Notes under the pieces: generated by a model | What the model was told of the DNA's origin: nothing | Seen by the model: only the letters and a program-made list of their open reading frames with translations | Database searches by the model: none | Translations under genes and position numbers: made by a program | From: Bacteroidota bacterium | Lineage (GTDB): Bacteria > Bacteroidota > Bacteroidia > 2-12-FULL-35-15 | NCBI GenBank assembly: GCA_947449315.1 | Contig: CANFRC010000012.1 | Location: 1 to 64,000 of the forward strand | Direction: 5' to 3' | Length of the DNA: 64,000 bases | Part shown: piece by piece, positions 37,611-47,106 of the stretch | Layout of the letters: every line of letters begins with the position of its first letter | How positions within the stretch are numbered: position 1 is the first letter of the stretch

Positions 37611-38846
37611 CTACTTGATGCTGTACTCGTTTATTTTTCTGTAGAGTGTTCGTTCCGAGATCCCTAATTCTTTCGCTGCATTTTTGCGTTTACCTTTATG
37701 CTTTGTTAGCGCTTTTTTGATCATGTCTTCTTCAATGTCTTGGAGTGATAGTGATTCCTCAACAACTTCATGTAAAGGTATCTGGTCATTCGTTTTAATT
37801 GGAGAAGCAGTGTTGTTATATCCTAATTGTATTGGTGTTTCAGGTGTTCCAACTTCTTGATATAATTTCTTTATGAGTGAAGCATTGTCAGGATGAAAAT
37901 CCTGATTTAATTGATTATCATTTTCAATTAGATCCACTACAATTTTTTTTAGATCGGTCAGATCTTTTTTCATATCAAATAAAACCTTGTATAACAAATC
38001 GCGCTCGCTGAAATCATTTCCCCCTTGCGCCGAATTGCTAACAATCATTGGTAATTGAGATGTTTGTTGTTGTGGCAAATAGGTTCGCATAATATCTGCG
38101 GTAATATCTCTTTGCTTTTCAATCACGGAAATTTGTTCCGTAATATTTTTCAATTGACGAACATTTCCTTGAAAATAATAATCTGTCAATAGTTGCTGCG
38201 CCTCAGCATCTAATTTGATGGATGGCATTCTGTATTTTGATGAAAAATCAGCTGCAAACTTTCTGAATAATAAAAAGATATCTTGTTTCCGCTCTCGCAA
38301 TGGCGGCACCATAATAGGAACAGTATTCAAACGGTAATAAAGATCTTCTCTGAATTTCCCTTTTTCAATGGCTTGCTGAATATTTACATTTGTTGCAGCA
38401 ACAACACGTACGTCCGTTTTTAAAACTTTAGATGACCCAACTTTGATAAATTCTCCACTTTCTAAAACACGCAATAAACGTGCTTGAGTTGCCAATGGCA
38501 TTTCTGCAACCTCATCTAAGAAAATTGTTCCTCCGTTGGCAACTTCAAAATACCCTTTGCGCGCCTCATGTGCACCTGTGAACGAACCTTTTTCATGACC
38601 GAATAATTCTGAATCAATTGTTCCTTCAGGAATTGCACCGCAATTTACAGCGATGTATTGACCATGTTTTCGTGCACTTAATGCGTGAATAATTTGCGGA
38701 AAAACTTCCTTCCCAGTTCCGCTTTCTCCTGTGACCAATACGGTCAGGTCGGTTGGAGCTACTTGCTTAGCAATGTCAATTGCTCTGTCAAGCACTGGGG
38801 ATCCTCCAATGATGCCAAATCGATTTTTTAGTTCTTGAATTGTCAT
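37611..38846 (-). CDS. sigma-54-dependent transcriptional activator without receiver domain
   Basis: A 411-residue AAA+ enhancer-binding protein. The AAA+ domain (about 15-250) starts almost at the N-terminus, so there is no receiver or sensor domain. Motifs are GESGTGKE (Walker A, near 40), GSFTGA (sigma-54 contact loop, a variant of GAFTGA) and GGTIFLDEVAEMP (Walker B). The tail (about 375-411) is a Fis-type helix-turn-helix (KNAAKELGISERTLYRKINEY). A linker of ~120 residues between them has no known domain. It lies 12 bp after miaB and 59 bp before lptE, so it may control envelope genes. Its input signal is unknown. Confidence 0.9.
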   Translation of the reverse strand: MTIQELKNRFGIIGGSPVLDRAIDIAKQVAPTDLTVLVTGESGTGKEVFPQIIHALSARKHGQYIAVNCGAIPEGTIDSELFGHEKGSFTGAHEARKGYFEVANGGTIFLDEVAEMPLATQARLLRVLESGEFIKVGSSKVLKTDVRVVAATNVNIQQAIEKGKFREDLYYRLNTVPIMVPPLRERKQDIFLLFRKFAADFSSKYRMPSIKLDAEAQQLLTDYYFQGNVRQLKNITEQISVIEKQRDITADIMRTYLPQQQTSQLPMIVSNSAQGGNDFSERDLLYKVLFDMKKDLTDLKKIVVDLIENDNQLNQDFHPDNASLIKKLYQEVGTPETPIQLGYNNTASPIKTNDQIPLHEVVEESLSLQDIEEDMIKKALTKHKGKRKNAAKELGISERTLYRKINEYSIK

Positions 38847-38858
38847 TTTCTATATTGC

Positions 38859-40289
38859 TTATATGGCCTTGCCAATTAACGTACCACCCGTACATCTGTC
38901 AGCTAATACAGTTACGTAATCCCCTATTTTGAAATTTTCTTTCGGAAAAACGACAACAGTACTTTGAGAGTTTCTTCCAAACAATTCTTCTTTCGATTTT
39001 TTTGATATTCCTTCCACTAAAACTCGGTGGACTTTTCCAACGCCTTCTTTCGTTCGTTCCGCGGAATGCTTTAATTGCAGTTCTACAATCTCCGCCAATC
39101 TTCTGCTTTTTATTTCAGCTGGAACATCATCTTTGTATTTGCGTTCTGCCAATGTTTTAGGGCGCTCGCTGTATGCAAACATATATCCAAAGTCATATTT
39201 TACCGTTTCCATCAACGAAAGTGTATCTTGGTGCTCTTCCTCTGTTTCAGAACAGAATCCGGTAATAATATCCATGGATATCCCACAATCTGGAATAATT
39301 TTACGAATAGCATCTATTCTGTTCAAATACCATTCACGGGTATAACCGCGATTCATCATTTCTAAAATACGTGAGTTTCCTGATTGAACCGGTAAATGGA
39401 TATAACTACAGATATTTTCGTATTTCGCGATTGTGTAAAGTACATCATCATTCATATCTTTTGGATGAGAAGTGCTGAAACGTACGCGCAGATCGGGATT
39501 TACCAAAGCCACTTTTTCAAGTAATTGAGAAAAAGTAGTTGCATTATTTAACTCTTCATGGGATAAATTATCTTTTTTTAACCCGCCTCCTGTCCACAAA
39601 TAGGAATCTACGTTTTGCCCAAGCAGCGTTACTTCGCGATAGCCTTCTGCAAATAAATCTTGTGCTTCTTTTACAATTGTTTCAGGATCACGACTGCGTT
39701 CTCTTCCTCTTGTAAATGGAACCACACAAAATGCGCACATATTATCACAACCGCGTGTGATGCTGATGAATGCCGTTACTCCATTTGAACCTAATCTAAC
39801 AGGGGCAATGTCTGCGTATGTTTCTTCCTTCGAAAGAAGCACATTGATTGCATTTTGTCCTGTTTCTGCAATTTCAATTAATTCCGGTAAGCTACGATAG
39901 GCGTCCGGCCCCACAACAATATCAACTAGTTTTTCCTGTTCCAAAAATTGCGACTTTAGTCGTTCTGCCATACAGCCCAAAACGCCCACAATTAGATCTG
40001 GATTATTTTTTTTTGCTCTTTTGAAGTCAGTTAAACGTTTACGAACACGTTGTTCAGCCCCTTCGCGAATGGCACATGTATTTACAAAAATAACATCTGC
40101 TTCATTAAAATCTTGTGTTGTTGTAAACCCCTTGTCTTTCAAAATGGAAGCTACAATTTCGCTATCTGAAAAATTCATGGCACAACCATAACTTTCCAAA
40201 AACAATTTTTTTCCGTTCGAAACAACGGGTTGCTCAATCATGAAGGCTTCGCCTTGCTTACTTTCATCAATTACTTTATGCTCGCTCAT
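38859..40289 (-). CDS. miaB: tRNA-2-methylthio-N6-isopentenyladenosine synthase
   Basis: A 476-residue radical-SAM methylthiotransferase acting on A37 of tRNAs that read U-starting codons. It has an N-terminal UPF0004 domain with [12 protein letters not shown] and [10 protein letters not shown], then Cys in [11 protein letters not shown] (second Fe-S cluster). The radical-SAM CxxxCxxC is in [22 protein letters not shown], and a C-terminal TRAM domain covers about 410-476. It is the first gene of the minus-strand block and has a clear promoter upstream. Confidence 0.95.
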   Translation of the reverse strand: MSEHKVIDESKQGEAFMIEQPVVSNGKKLFLESYGCAMNFSDSEIVASILKDKGFTTTQDFNEADVIFVNTCAIREGAEQRVRKRLTDFKRAKKNNPDLIVGVLGCMAERLKSQFLEQEKLVDIVVGPDAYRSLPELIEIAETGQNAINVLLSKEETYADIAPVRLGSNGVTAFISITRGCDNMCAFCVVPFTRGRERSRDPETIVKEAQDLFAEGYREVTLLGQNVDSYLWTGGGLKKDNLSHEELNNATTFSQLLEKVALVNPDLRVRFSTSHPKDMNDDVLYTIAKYENICSYIHLPVQSGNSRILEMMNRGYTREWYLNRIDAIRKIIPDCGISMDIITGFCSETEEEHQDTLSLMETVKYDFGYMFAYSERPKTLAERKYKDDVPAEIKSRRLAEIVELQLKHSAERTKEGVGKVHRVLVEGISKKSKEELFGRNSQSTVVVFPKENFKIGDYVTVLADRCTGGTLIGKAI

Positions 40290-40340
40290 TTTTAATTTTA
40301 TATTTACGCCCGATTAGATGCAATGCAAAAAATCGAATTG

Positions 40341-40370
40341 CAAAGGTAATCAAAATAAATGGGTGACAAA
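40341..40370 (-). promoter_or_regulatory. promoter TTTG-N18-TACCTTTG for miaB block
   Basis: On the minus strand TTTG (40370-40367) and TACCTTTG (40348-40341) fit the Bacteroidota -33/-7 consensus. The -7 box is 51 bp before the miaB start. Confidence 0.65.
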
Positions 40371-40456
40371 ATGGCGTATTTTGATTTATTTTAAATTATT
40401 TTGAAAAATCTTATATATATATTTATATATATACTAACTGACATTTCCAAATTTAA

Positions 40457-40489
40457 TTTGCAAATATCGTTTTGATTTATTTTCCTTTG
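40457..40489 (+). promoter_or_regulatory. candidate promoter TTTG-N21-TTCCTTTG for topA
   Basis: A TTTG at 40457-40460 and the near-consensus -7 octamer TTCCTTTG (one mismatch to TAnnTTTG) at 40482-40489 lie 74 bp before topA. An alternating TA tract (about 40410-40435) lies further upstream. Confidence 0.4.
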
Positions 40490-40562
40490 CAACGAATTTC
40501 GAGAAAATGGCATCTCGACCAATATTAATTTTCATTTACATCTAAAACAAATTAGCTAGCGT

Positions 40563-43049
40563 ATGAGCAAAAATTTAGTGATAGTGGAGTCCCCTGCAAA
40601 AGCGAAAACAATAGAAGGGTTTTTAGGAGAAGGATTTACAGTGAAATCAAGTTACGGGCACGTTCGCGACTTAGCAAAAAAAGGGTTTGGTGTAGATATA
40701 GAAAATAATTTTGCTCCGAATTACGAAGTCTCGCCAGATAAGGCAAAAGTAGTAAATGAGTTAAAGTCTCTTGCAAAGAAAGCCCAAGTGGTTTGGTTAG
40801 CAACCGATGAGGACCGAGAGGGGGAAGCTATTTCTTGGCATTTATTTGAGGCCCTGAACTTAAATGATAAAAATACGAAACGTATCGTTTTTCACGAGAT
40901 TACTAAACCTGCAATTCAAAATGCAATTGCACACCCTCGCACCATAGACAAACATTTAGTTGATGCTCAGCAAGCAAGGAGGATTTTAGATCGTTTGGTT
41001 GGTTTTGAATTATCTCCAATTCTTTGGAAAAAGGTGCGCCCTTCATTGTCTGCTGGTCGCGTTCAATCTGTGACCGTTCGGTTGATCGTAGAACGTGAAC
41101 GTGAAATTGTGGGTTTTAAAAGTACATCATCTTACAAAGTTGTTGCAAATTTTATTGCTGGAAACGCTAATGTAAAAGCAGAACTTTCAACTAAATTTAA
41201 AACTTTGGACGAAGCTCGCGCCTTTCTGAAAAAGTGTGAAAATGCGAATTATTCAGTAGATAGCGTTGAAACCAAGCCAACAAAAAAATCACCATCTGCG
41301 CCTTTTACAACGTCAACTTTGCAACAAGAAGCAAGCCGTAAGCTAGGTTTTTCTGTTGCACAAACAATGGTTGTTGCTCAACGATTGTATGAAAGCGGTA
41401 AGATCACATACATGAGAACAGACTCCGTGAACCTTTCTGAAACAGCTATTAATCAAGCGAAAGAAGCAATCACAGGCAATTACGGAGCTAAGTATTTAAA
41501 TATTCGTCAATATAAAACCAAATCAAAGGGAGCACAAGAAGCGCATGAGGCTATTCGCCCAACATATATTCAAAATCAAACAATTGAGGGGGATGCCGCT
41601 GATAAACGTTTGTATGATCTGATCTGGAAACGTACCATTTCATCACAAATGAGTGATGCCGAATTGGAGAAAACAACTGTTGTTATAACCCCGTCAGGTA
41701 CAACGGAGAAATTTATTGTTCAAGGTGAGGTATTGAAATTTGATGGATTTTTGAAAGTTTATTTGGAAGGAACAGACGATGAAGAGGATGAAAATCAAGC
41801 AGGAATGTTGCCTCCAATGAAAGTAGGCGAAGTGTTAAAGGTAAATGAAATTACTGCGATGGAACGGTTTACGCATCATCCAGCAAGATATACGGAAGCT
41901 AGTTTGGTAAAAAAATTAGAAGAGCTCGGCATTGGACGCCCTTCTACTTATGCACCAACTATTTCAACTGTTCAAAAACGGGAGTATGTTGTAAAAGAGG
42001 ATAGAGAAGGGGTTCAACGAAGTTTCAATGTGCTTTCGTTAAAAGCAGGGAAGATCTCAGATGAGTTAAGATCAGAAGGTACTGGTGCTGAAAAATCAAA
42101 GTTGTTTCCAACAGATATCGGAATGGTTGTCAATGATTTTTTGCTGAAAGAATTTCCTCAAATTATGGATTTCAATTTCACAGCAAAAGTTGAAGAGGAA
42201 TTTGATGAGATCGCAGAAGGAAAGATTCAATGGACAAAAATGTTGTCTGATTTTTATAAGCCGTTTCATAAAAACGTTATGGATACTTCAGAAAATTCTG
42301 AACGTGCATCAGGAGAACGTTTGTTAGGCGTTGATCCGGTTTCAGGAAAAAATCTCTATGTTCGTATCGGTCGATTTGGTCCAATGGCACAGTTGGGTGA
42401 AGGAAATGATGAAAATAACAAACCGAAATTTTCCAGCTTAAGAAAAGATCAGCGTTTGGATACGATTACTTTTCAGGAGGCTCTGGATCTTTTTAAATTA
42501 CCCAGAGTTGTTGGAATGTTTGAAGATAAAGAAATGGTTGTGGCGGTTGGTCGATTTGGTCCTTATGTCCGACACAACAGTATATTCGTTTCTCTGAAAA
42601 AAGAAGATGATCCTATGACCGTATCTGCTGATCGTTGCGTCGAATTGATTCTCGCTAAACGTCAAGCAGAAATTGATAAATATATTAAAACCTTCTCTGA
42701 ACGGCCAGAAGTTCAATTGTTGAATGGGCGCTGGGGTCCCTACCTGGTGATGGATGGTAATAATTTCAAATTACCAAAAGGTACAGATGCTCCATCCTTA
42801 ACTTTGGAAGAGTGTTTGGCAATTGCCGCAGAACCAAAGAATGCGAGCAAAGGTAACCGTTTCAAGAAGAAACAAACGGAGAAAAAAACATTTAAAGTTG
42901 CTGTAGCCAAAAAGAAAGCCGCTCCCAAGAAAGCGCTTAAAAAAGTTGTTCGCCCTGCTTTGAAAACAGCAGCAGTAAAACCTGCCCGTCCAGCAGGCGG
43001 GAAGGCTTTAAAGAAAACGGCCGCTAAAAAAACTGCTAAGAGAAAATAA
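40563..43049 (+). CDS. topA: DNA topoisomerase I
   Basis: An 828-residue type IA topoisomerase that relaxes negative supercoils. The Toprim domain starts VIVESPAKAKTIEGFLG and has TDEDREGEAISWHL. The catalytic tyrosine lies in KITYMRTDSVNLS (near 282). After the core (to about 570) come TopoI C-terminal repeats without zinc-finger cysteines (RIGRFGPMAQLG, AVGRFGPYVRHN, LNGRWGPYLVM). A Lys/Ala-rich histone-H1-like tail (about 760-828) follows. Such basic tails are known in several phyla and may help DNA binding. Confidence 0.95.
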   Translation: MSKNLVIVESPAKAKTIEGFLGEGFTVKSSYGHVRDLAKKGFGVDIENNFAPNYEVSPDKAKVVNELKSLAKKAQVVWLATDEDREGEAISWHLFEALNLNDKNTKRIVFHEITKPAIQNAIAHPRTIDKHLVDAQQARRILDRLVGFELSPILWKKVRPSLSAGRVQSVTVRLIVEREREIVGFKSTSSYKVVANFIAGNANVKAELSTKFKTLDEARAFLKKCENANYSVDSVETKPTKKSPSAPFTTSTLQQEASRKLGFSVAQTMVVAQRLYESGKITYMRTDSVNLSETAINQAKEAITGNYGAKYLNIRQYKTKSKGAQEAHEAIRPTYIQNQTIEGDAADKRLYDLIWKRTISSQMSDAELEKTTVVITPSGTTEKFIVQGEVLKFDGFLKVYLEGTDDEEDENQAGMLPPMKVGEVLKVNEITAMERFTHHPARYTEASLVKKLEELGIGRPSTYAPTISTVQKREYVVKEDREGVQRSFNVLSLKAGKISDELRSEGTGAEKSKLFPTDIGMVVNDFLLKEFPQIMDFNFTAKVEEEFDEIAEGKIQWTKMLSDFYKPFHKNVMDTSENSERASGERLLGVDPVSGKNLYVRIGRFGPMAQLGEGNDENNKPKFSSLRKDQRLDTITFQEALDLFKLPRVVGMFEDKEMVVAVGRFGPYVRHNSIFVSLKKEDDPMTVSADRCVELILAKRQAEIDKYIKTFSERPEVQLLNGRWGPYLVMDGNNFKLPKGTDAPSLTLEECLAIAAEPKNASKGNRFKKKQTEKKTFKVAVAKKKAAPKKALKKVVRPALKTAAVKPARPAGGKALKKTAAKKTAKRK

Positions 43050-43186
43050 TTTAATAACCACTGTATCTATTTTTTAGTTTGATGTTATAGTTGTAACCCA
43101 ACGAAAAAGATTCTTGATTTTTGTTGGTAGCATAAAGCAATCAAATTTTTTTGCGTCATTCAAAAAATTAGATCGGAATATAAAAA

Positions 43187-44362
43187 TTGTTCATGCAAGA
43201 ATTTTTTACACCAATCGATTTAAACAATTTTAACGGAGCTACTAAATATCCGGCCACTTCATATGGTAAAATAATTAATACCTACACCGTTGGTACTGAT
43301 TTTCCCAGTTTGGAAGGTGTTCAATTGGCCATAATTGGTGTGGAAGAAGATAGGAAAGCCTTGAATAACGAAGGTTGTGGCTTAGCTGCTGACTATGTTC
43401 GTGAGAACTTATACAAATTATATCAAGGGAACTACAATTCTAAAATTGTTGATCTTGGAAATATTAAAAAAGGCAATTCTATTGAAGATACCTATTTTGC
43501 TGTCACAGATGTATTGGCTGTTTTGCTGAAAAAAAATATCGTTCCTGTAATTATTGGTGGTTCTCAAGATTTAACATATTGCAATTATCTTGCGTATCAA
43601 AAAATGGAACAAACCATAAATATTGTTGCTATTGACTCTTCTTTTGATATTGGCGATGGTGATAAAGAACTCAATTCTCAAAGCTATTTGAGTAAAATAA
43701 TTTTACATAAACCCAATATTCTTTTTAATTTCAGTAATGTCGGGTATCAAAGTTATTTTGTTGAACAAACATCAGTAGAGTTGATGAAAAAACTATATTT
43801 TGATGCGCATAGATTGGGACAGGTTAGAAAAAAAATGGAGGATGTGGAGCCAATTGTGAGAAATGCCGATTTAGTAAGTTTTGATGTTTCAGCCATTCGA
43901 CAAAGTGACGCACCGGGAAATGGAAATGCTTCCCCAAATGGGTTTTACGGAGAAGAAGCTTGCCAGATAACACGCTATGCCGGTTTAAGTGACAAGCTTT
44001 CCTCAATAGGGTTTTATGAAATCAATCCAGCTTTTGATACAAACAAGCAAACAGCGCACCTAGTGGCACAAATGATTTGGTATTTTATTGATGGCTTTTA
44101 TAACCGAAAACAGGATTATCCGATAGTTGATAAGTTGGAATATACGAAGTATCGGGTCTCAATCAAGGGGCATGAGCATGAAATAGTGTTTTATAAGAGT
44201 AATAAGAGTGATCGCTGGTGGATGGATGTGCCATATCCGGTAAACCATCAGATAAAATTTGAGCGTCATCACATGGTTCCATGCTCTTATAGCGATTACG
44301 AGACTGCCTGTAGTGACGAATTGCCTGATAGCTGGTGGCAAACCTATCAGAAATTAGGCTAA
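43187..44362 (+). CDS. degenerate arginase/formimidoylglutamase-fold protein linked to the T9SS operon
   Basis: A 391-residue protein of the ureohydrolase (arginase/HutG) fold. The three metal-site motifs are recognisable but altered. GGxHD reads GGSQDL (near 126), so His becomes Gln. DxHxD reads DSSFD (near 150), so His becomes Ser. SxDxD reads SFDVS (near 231), so Asp becomes Ser. Thus about three of six Mn ligands are missing, and hydrolase activity is doubtful. A C-terminal extension of ~70 residues (WWMDVPYPVNHQIKFERHHMVP) is not part of classical arginases. It lies between topA and the porP-gldKLMN operon; I recall the same neighbourhood in other gliding Bacteroidota. A structural or regulatory role is inference. 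Confidence 0.75.
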   Translation: MFMQEFFTPIDLNNFNGATKYPATSYGKIINTYTVGTDFPSLEGVQLAIIGVEEDRKALNNEGCGLAADYVRENLYKLYQGNYNSKIVDLGNIKKGNSIEDTYFAVTDVLAVLLKKNIVPVIIGGSQDLTYCNYLAYQKMEQTINIVAIDSSFDIGDGDKELNSQSYLSKIILHKPNILFNFSNVGYQSYFVEQTSVELMKKLYFDAHRLGQVRKKMEDVEPIVRNADLVSFDVSAIRQSDAPGNGNASPNGFYGEEACQITRYAGLSDKLSSIGFYEINPAFDTNKQTAHLVAQMIWYFIDGFYNRKQDYPIVDKLEYTKYRVSIKGHEHEIVFYKSNKSDRWWMDVPYPVNHQIKFERHHMVPCSYSDYETACSDELPDSWWQTYQKLG

Positions 44363-44493
44363 TTAATACGCTCATTTTGTATAATGAACAATAAAATGTT
44401 TAAAAAATTTGTTTTTATTAAACTATTATTTAATTTAGCGTCCTAACTTTAGGAAAAAGCGACAAATGTTTGTTAACTTTTAAGAGGTAAAAA

Positions 44494-45477
44494 ATGAAAA
44501 AAACCCTTATTCTAATTGCATTCTCTATTACTGGTTTGGTTACTTTTGCTCAGCAAGATGCCCAGTTCAGTATGAATATGTTTAATCGTTTGGCTGTGAA
44601 TCCGGGTTATGCGGGTACCAATCAGGCATTATGTGCAACATTGTTGTATCGCGATCAGTGGGACAAGTTTCCAGGGGCTCCTAAAACAGGGTTATTAAGC
44701 ATCGATTACGGCGAATTTTTCAATGGGCATGCCGGAGCAGGTTTAACTGTTGACCAAGATCTTATCGGATTTGATAAAACGTTAAAAGCCAAAGCGGCAT
44801 TTTCTTATCATTTGCCGTTGGGTACTGGAGGTATATTGGGTATTGGATTAGACGCTGGAATGATTAGTAAATCATTGTCAGGAAATTTTATTGCTCCTGA
44901 TGGAACTTCCAGAGATACTGGGGGAGGAACTGATAACGCTATTCCATGGTCTGGTGCTTCTGCTACGACTTATGATGTTGGATTCGGATTGTATTATACG
45001 AGCAAGAATTTATATGTCGGTTTGTCTTCTTTGCATTTGCCACAACAAACATTGACAAAAGCTGATGGTACAAAACCTGCAACGGCTACAATAAATTCAA
45101 AATATTATGATTTTACATATGAAGTGGCTCGTCACTATTATGTTATGGCAGGGTATACATTTCATTTAAATCCACAATTCGAGTTAACGCCTTCTATATT
45201 AACTAAATCGGACGCATCCTCTACACAGTTAGATATTAATTTGATGGCTAAGTGGAATAGAATGGTGTTTGTAGGAGCTTCTTATCGATTGACAGACGCA
45301 ATTCCTGTTTTTGCAGGCGTTGAATGGAATGGGTTTAAATTAGGTTATGCTTACGATATAACCCTGTCTAATATTAAATCATATAGCAGTGGAACGCATG
45401 AATTAATGTTAGGATATTGTCATAAATTCATACCACCTGTCCATAAAACAGGCCATATGAACGTGAGATTTATATAA
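44494..45477 (+). CDS. T9SS membrane protein of the PorP/SprF family
   Basis: A 327-residue outer-membrane beta-barrel with signal peptide (1-19, ending TFAQQ). The family start is visible (DAQFSMNMFNRLAVNPGYAGTNQALCATLLYRDQW), followed by alternating beta strands and a C-terminal HKFIPPVHKTGHMNVRFI. PorP/SprF proteins cooperate with the T9SS in secreting specific cargo. The gene lies directly before gldK, where a porP homologue is commonly found. Several paralogues normally exist per genome, so a specific symbol is withheld. Confidence 0.88.
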   Translation: MKKTLILIAFSITGLVTFAQQDAQFSMNMFNRLAVNPGYAGTNQALCATLLYRDQWDKFPGAPKTGLLSIDYGEFFNGHAGAGLTVDQDLIGFDKTLKAKAAFSYHLPLGTGGILGIGLDAGMISKSLSGNFIAPDGTSRDTGGGTDNAIPWSGASATTYDVGFGLYYTSKNLYVGLSSLHLPQQTLTKADGTKPATATINSKYYDFTYEVARHYYVMAGYTFHLNPQFELTPSILTKSDASSTQLDINLMAKWNRMVFVGASYRLTDAIPVFAGVEWNGFKLGYAYDITLSNIKSYSSGTHELMLGYCHKFIPPVHKTGHMNVRFI

Positions 45478-45540
45478 AATAATCATTTTTTTGTAACCTT
45501 AAATTTTTAGTCTCGTTTAAGCTACTCTATTTGCTCTCAG

Positions 45541-45566
45541 AATCATCATACTCAGGTGTGATGATT
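45541..45566 (+). other. intercistronic hairpin between porP/sprF-like gene and gldK
   Basis: The 11-bp stem AATCATCATAC / GTGTGATGATT (one T-G pair) with loop TCAG is followed by only a short T run (TTTC). It could be a leaky terminator or an mRNA-processing or stability element. Confidence 0.6.
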
Positions 45567-45603
45567 TTCTAACAAAAAGGGGTTTAATATAAAAACAACA
45601 AAT

Positions 45604-47055
45604 ATGAAAAAGTTGCTCTTGTTAAGTTCTATCGTTGCTCTCTTTAGTATGACCAGTTGTACTAAAAACACTGGTGAACTTTTAGGTGTTCAGCGACGTG
45701 CTGAGTGGTTCGATATCGATCCTTTTGGTATGTTGTACATTCCAATGGGAAGTTACAATATGGGACCAAGTGATGAGGATACTCCTTATGCTCACACTAC
45801 CAAGTCTAAAACAGTTTCTGTTCAAGCATTTTACATTGATCAGACTGAAATTTCAAACAATGAATATCGTCAGTTTGTTTATTGGGTGAAAGACTCCATT
45901 GCTCATCGTGCTTTATTTGAAGATGGAAGAGCCGAGCATGGGATTGAAACGGATGACTATGATCAGCCAATTGATCCTCCATTGGTAAATTTTGACGAGA
46001 ATATCGGTTATGATGAAACAGATGTGCGTGAGGTTCTTGAGTTTATGTACTTACCAGTAGAAGAAAGATTCTACAAGCGCAGAGAAATTGACTCCCGTAA
46101 ATTAAATTTTGAATACTATTGGATCAATTTGCGCTTAGCGGCTCAGAAATCGAATCGTTTCAAACCTTCAAAATCTCCAGATGATAAAGGCCGCGATTTT
46201 ATCAATGGCTACCAAAATACTAGTGTTGGCGACAATAAAACATTGGGTCACTATGACGTAAAAGATGGTGTTTCTGATGGAAACGGTAACTACAGCACTC
46301 GTGAACAAAAAGATAAAGACAGAAGCGTGTTTATTGTAAAAGATGTGATCAATGTTTACCCAGATACTTTGGCTTGGGTGCATGATTTCACATACTCTTT
46401 TAACGAGCCTATGACGAATATGTATTTCTGGCACCCTGCTTACGATGATTACCCTGTGGTTGGTGTTAGCTGGAAACAAGCAAGATCATTTTGTATATGG
46501 AGAACTCAATTATTTAACAATTGGTTGGTTGGAAATGGCCAATCCTACCTAAATGATTTTCGTTTGCCTACTGAATCAGAATGGGAATATGCTGCTCGAG
46601 GCGGAAATGCTTTAAGCCCTTACCCTTGGGGAGGTCCTTATATCAGAAATGCTCTTGGGTGTTTCTTAGGAAACTTCAAACCAATGCGCGGTAGTTATAT
46701 TGATGACGGAGGTTTTCATACTGTGAAAATTGCAGCGTATAATCCAAATGATTACGGTTTATATTGTATGGCAGGTAATGCAGCTGAATGGACCAGCAAT
46801 GCTTTTGATGAGTCAGCGTACGACTTTAGTCACGATTTAAACCCCGATTACGTTTATGAAGCTCAAGATAATGAAGCGAATGTTTTGAAACGTAAAGTTA
46901 TCAGAGGAGGTTCTTGGAAAGATGTTGGTTATTACTTGCAAACAAGTACTAGAACTTATGAATATCAAGATACAGCAAAATGTTACGTTGGGTTCCGTTG
47001 TGTTCAAACATATCTTGGTCGTAACATGGGTGATGCCCCAGGCGAAGGATTTTAA
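45604..47055 (+). CDS. gldK: gliding motility/T9SS ring lipoprotein GldK
   Basis: A 483-residue outer-membrane lipoprotein with lipobox SMTSC (Cys19). The rest is a formylglycine-generating-enzyme/SUMF1-like domain, split by a long insertion (about 115-250). Motifs are MGSYNMGPSDEDTPYAH, FYIDQTEISNNEYRQFV, PVVGVSWKQARSFCIWR, RLPTESEWEYAARGG, GNAAEWTSNAF and VIRGGSWKD. GldK/PorK forms the periplasmic ring with GldN/PorN and has no known enzymatic role. It is followed by gldL. Confidence 0.93.
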   Translation: MKKLLLLSSIVALFSMTSCTKNTGELLGVQRRAEWFDIDPFGMLYIPMGSYNMGPSDEDTPYAHTTKSKTVSVQAFYIDQTEISNNEYRQFVYWVKDSIAHRALFEDGRAEHGIETDDYDQPIDPPLVNFDENIGYDETDVREVLEFMYLPVEERFYKRREIDSRKLNFEYYWINLRLAAQKSNRFKPSKSPDDKGRDFINGYQNTSVGDNKTLGHYDVKDGVSDGNGNYSTREQKDKDRSVFIVKDVINVYPDTLAWVHDFTYSFNEPMTNMYFWHPAYDDYPVVGVSWKQARSFCIWRTQLFNNWLVGNGQSYLNDFRLPTESEWEYAARGGNALSPYPWGGPYIRNALGCFLGNFKPMRGSYIDDGGFHTVKIAAYNPNDYGLYCMAGNAAEWTSNAFDESAYDFSHDLNPDYVYEAQDNEANVLKRKVIRGGSWKDVGYYLQTSTRTYEYQDTAKCYVGFRCVQTYLGRNMGDAPGEGF

Positions 47056-47106
47056 TTTGTATTCTCTAAACTAAACAATAATAAATTAAATTTTAAACTT
47101 AAAATT

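Noticed and set aside
43187..44362. Active formimidoylglutamase or arginase (hutG)
   Set aside because: Several metal-ligand positions are replaced (His to Gln, His to Ser, Asp to Ser), so I do not assign the enzymatic activity or the symbol.
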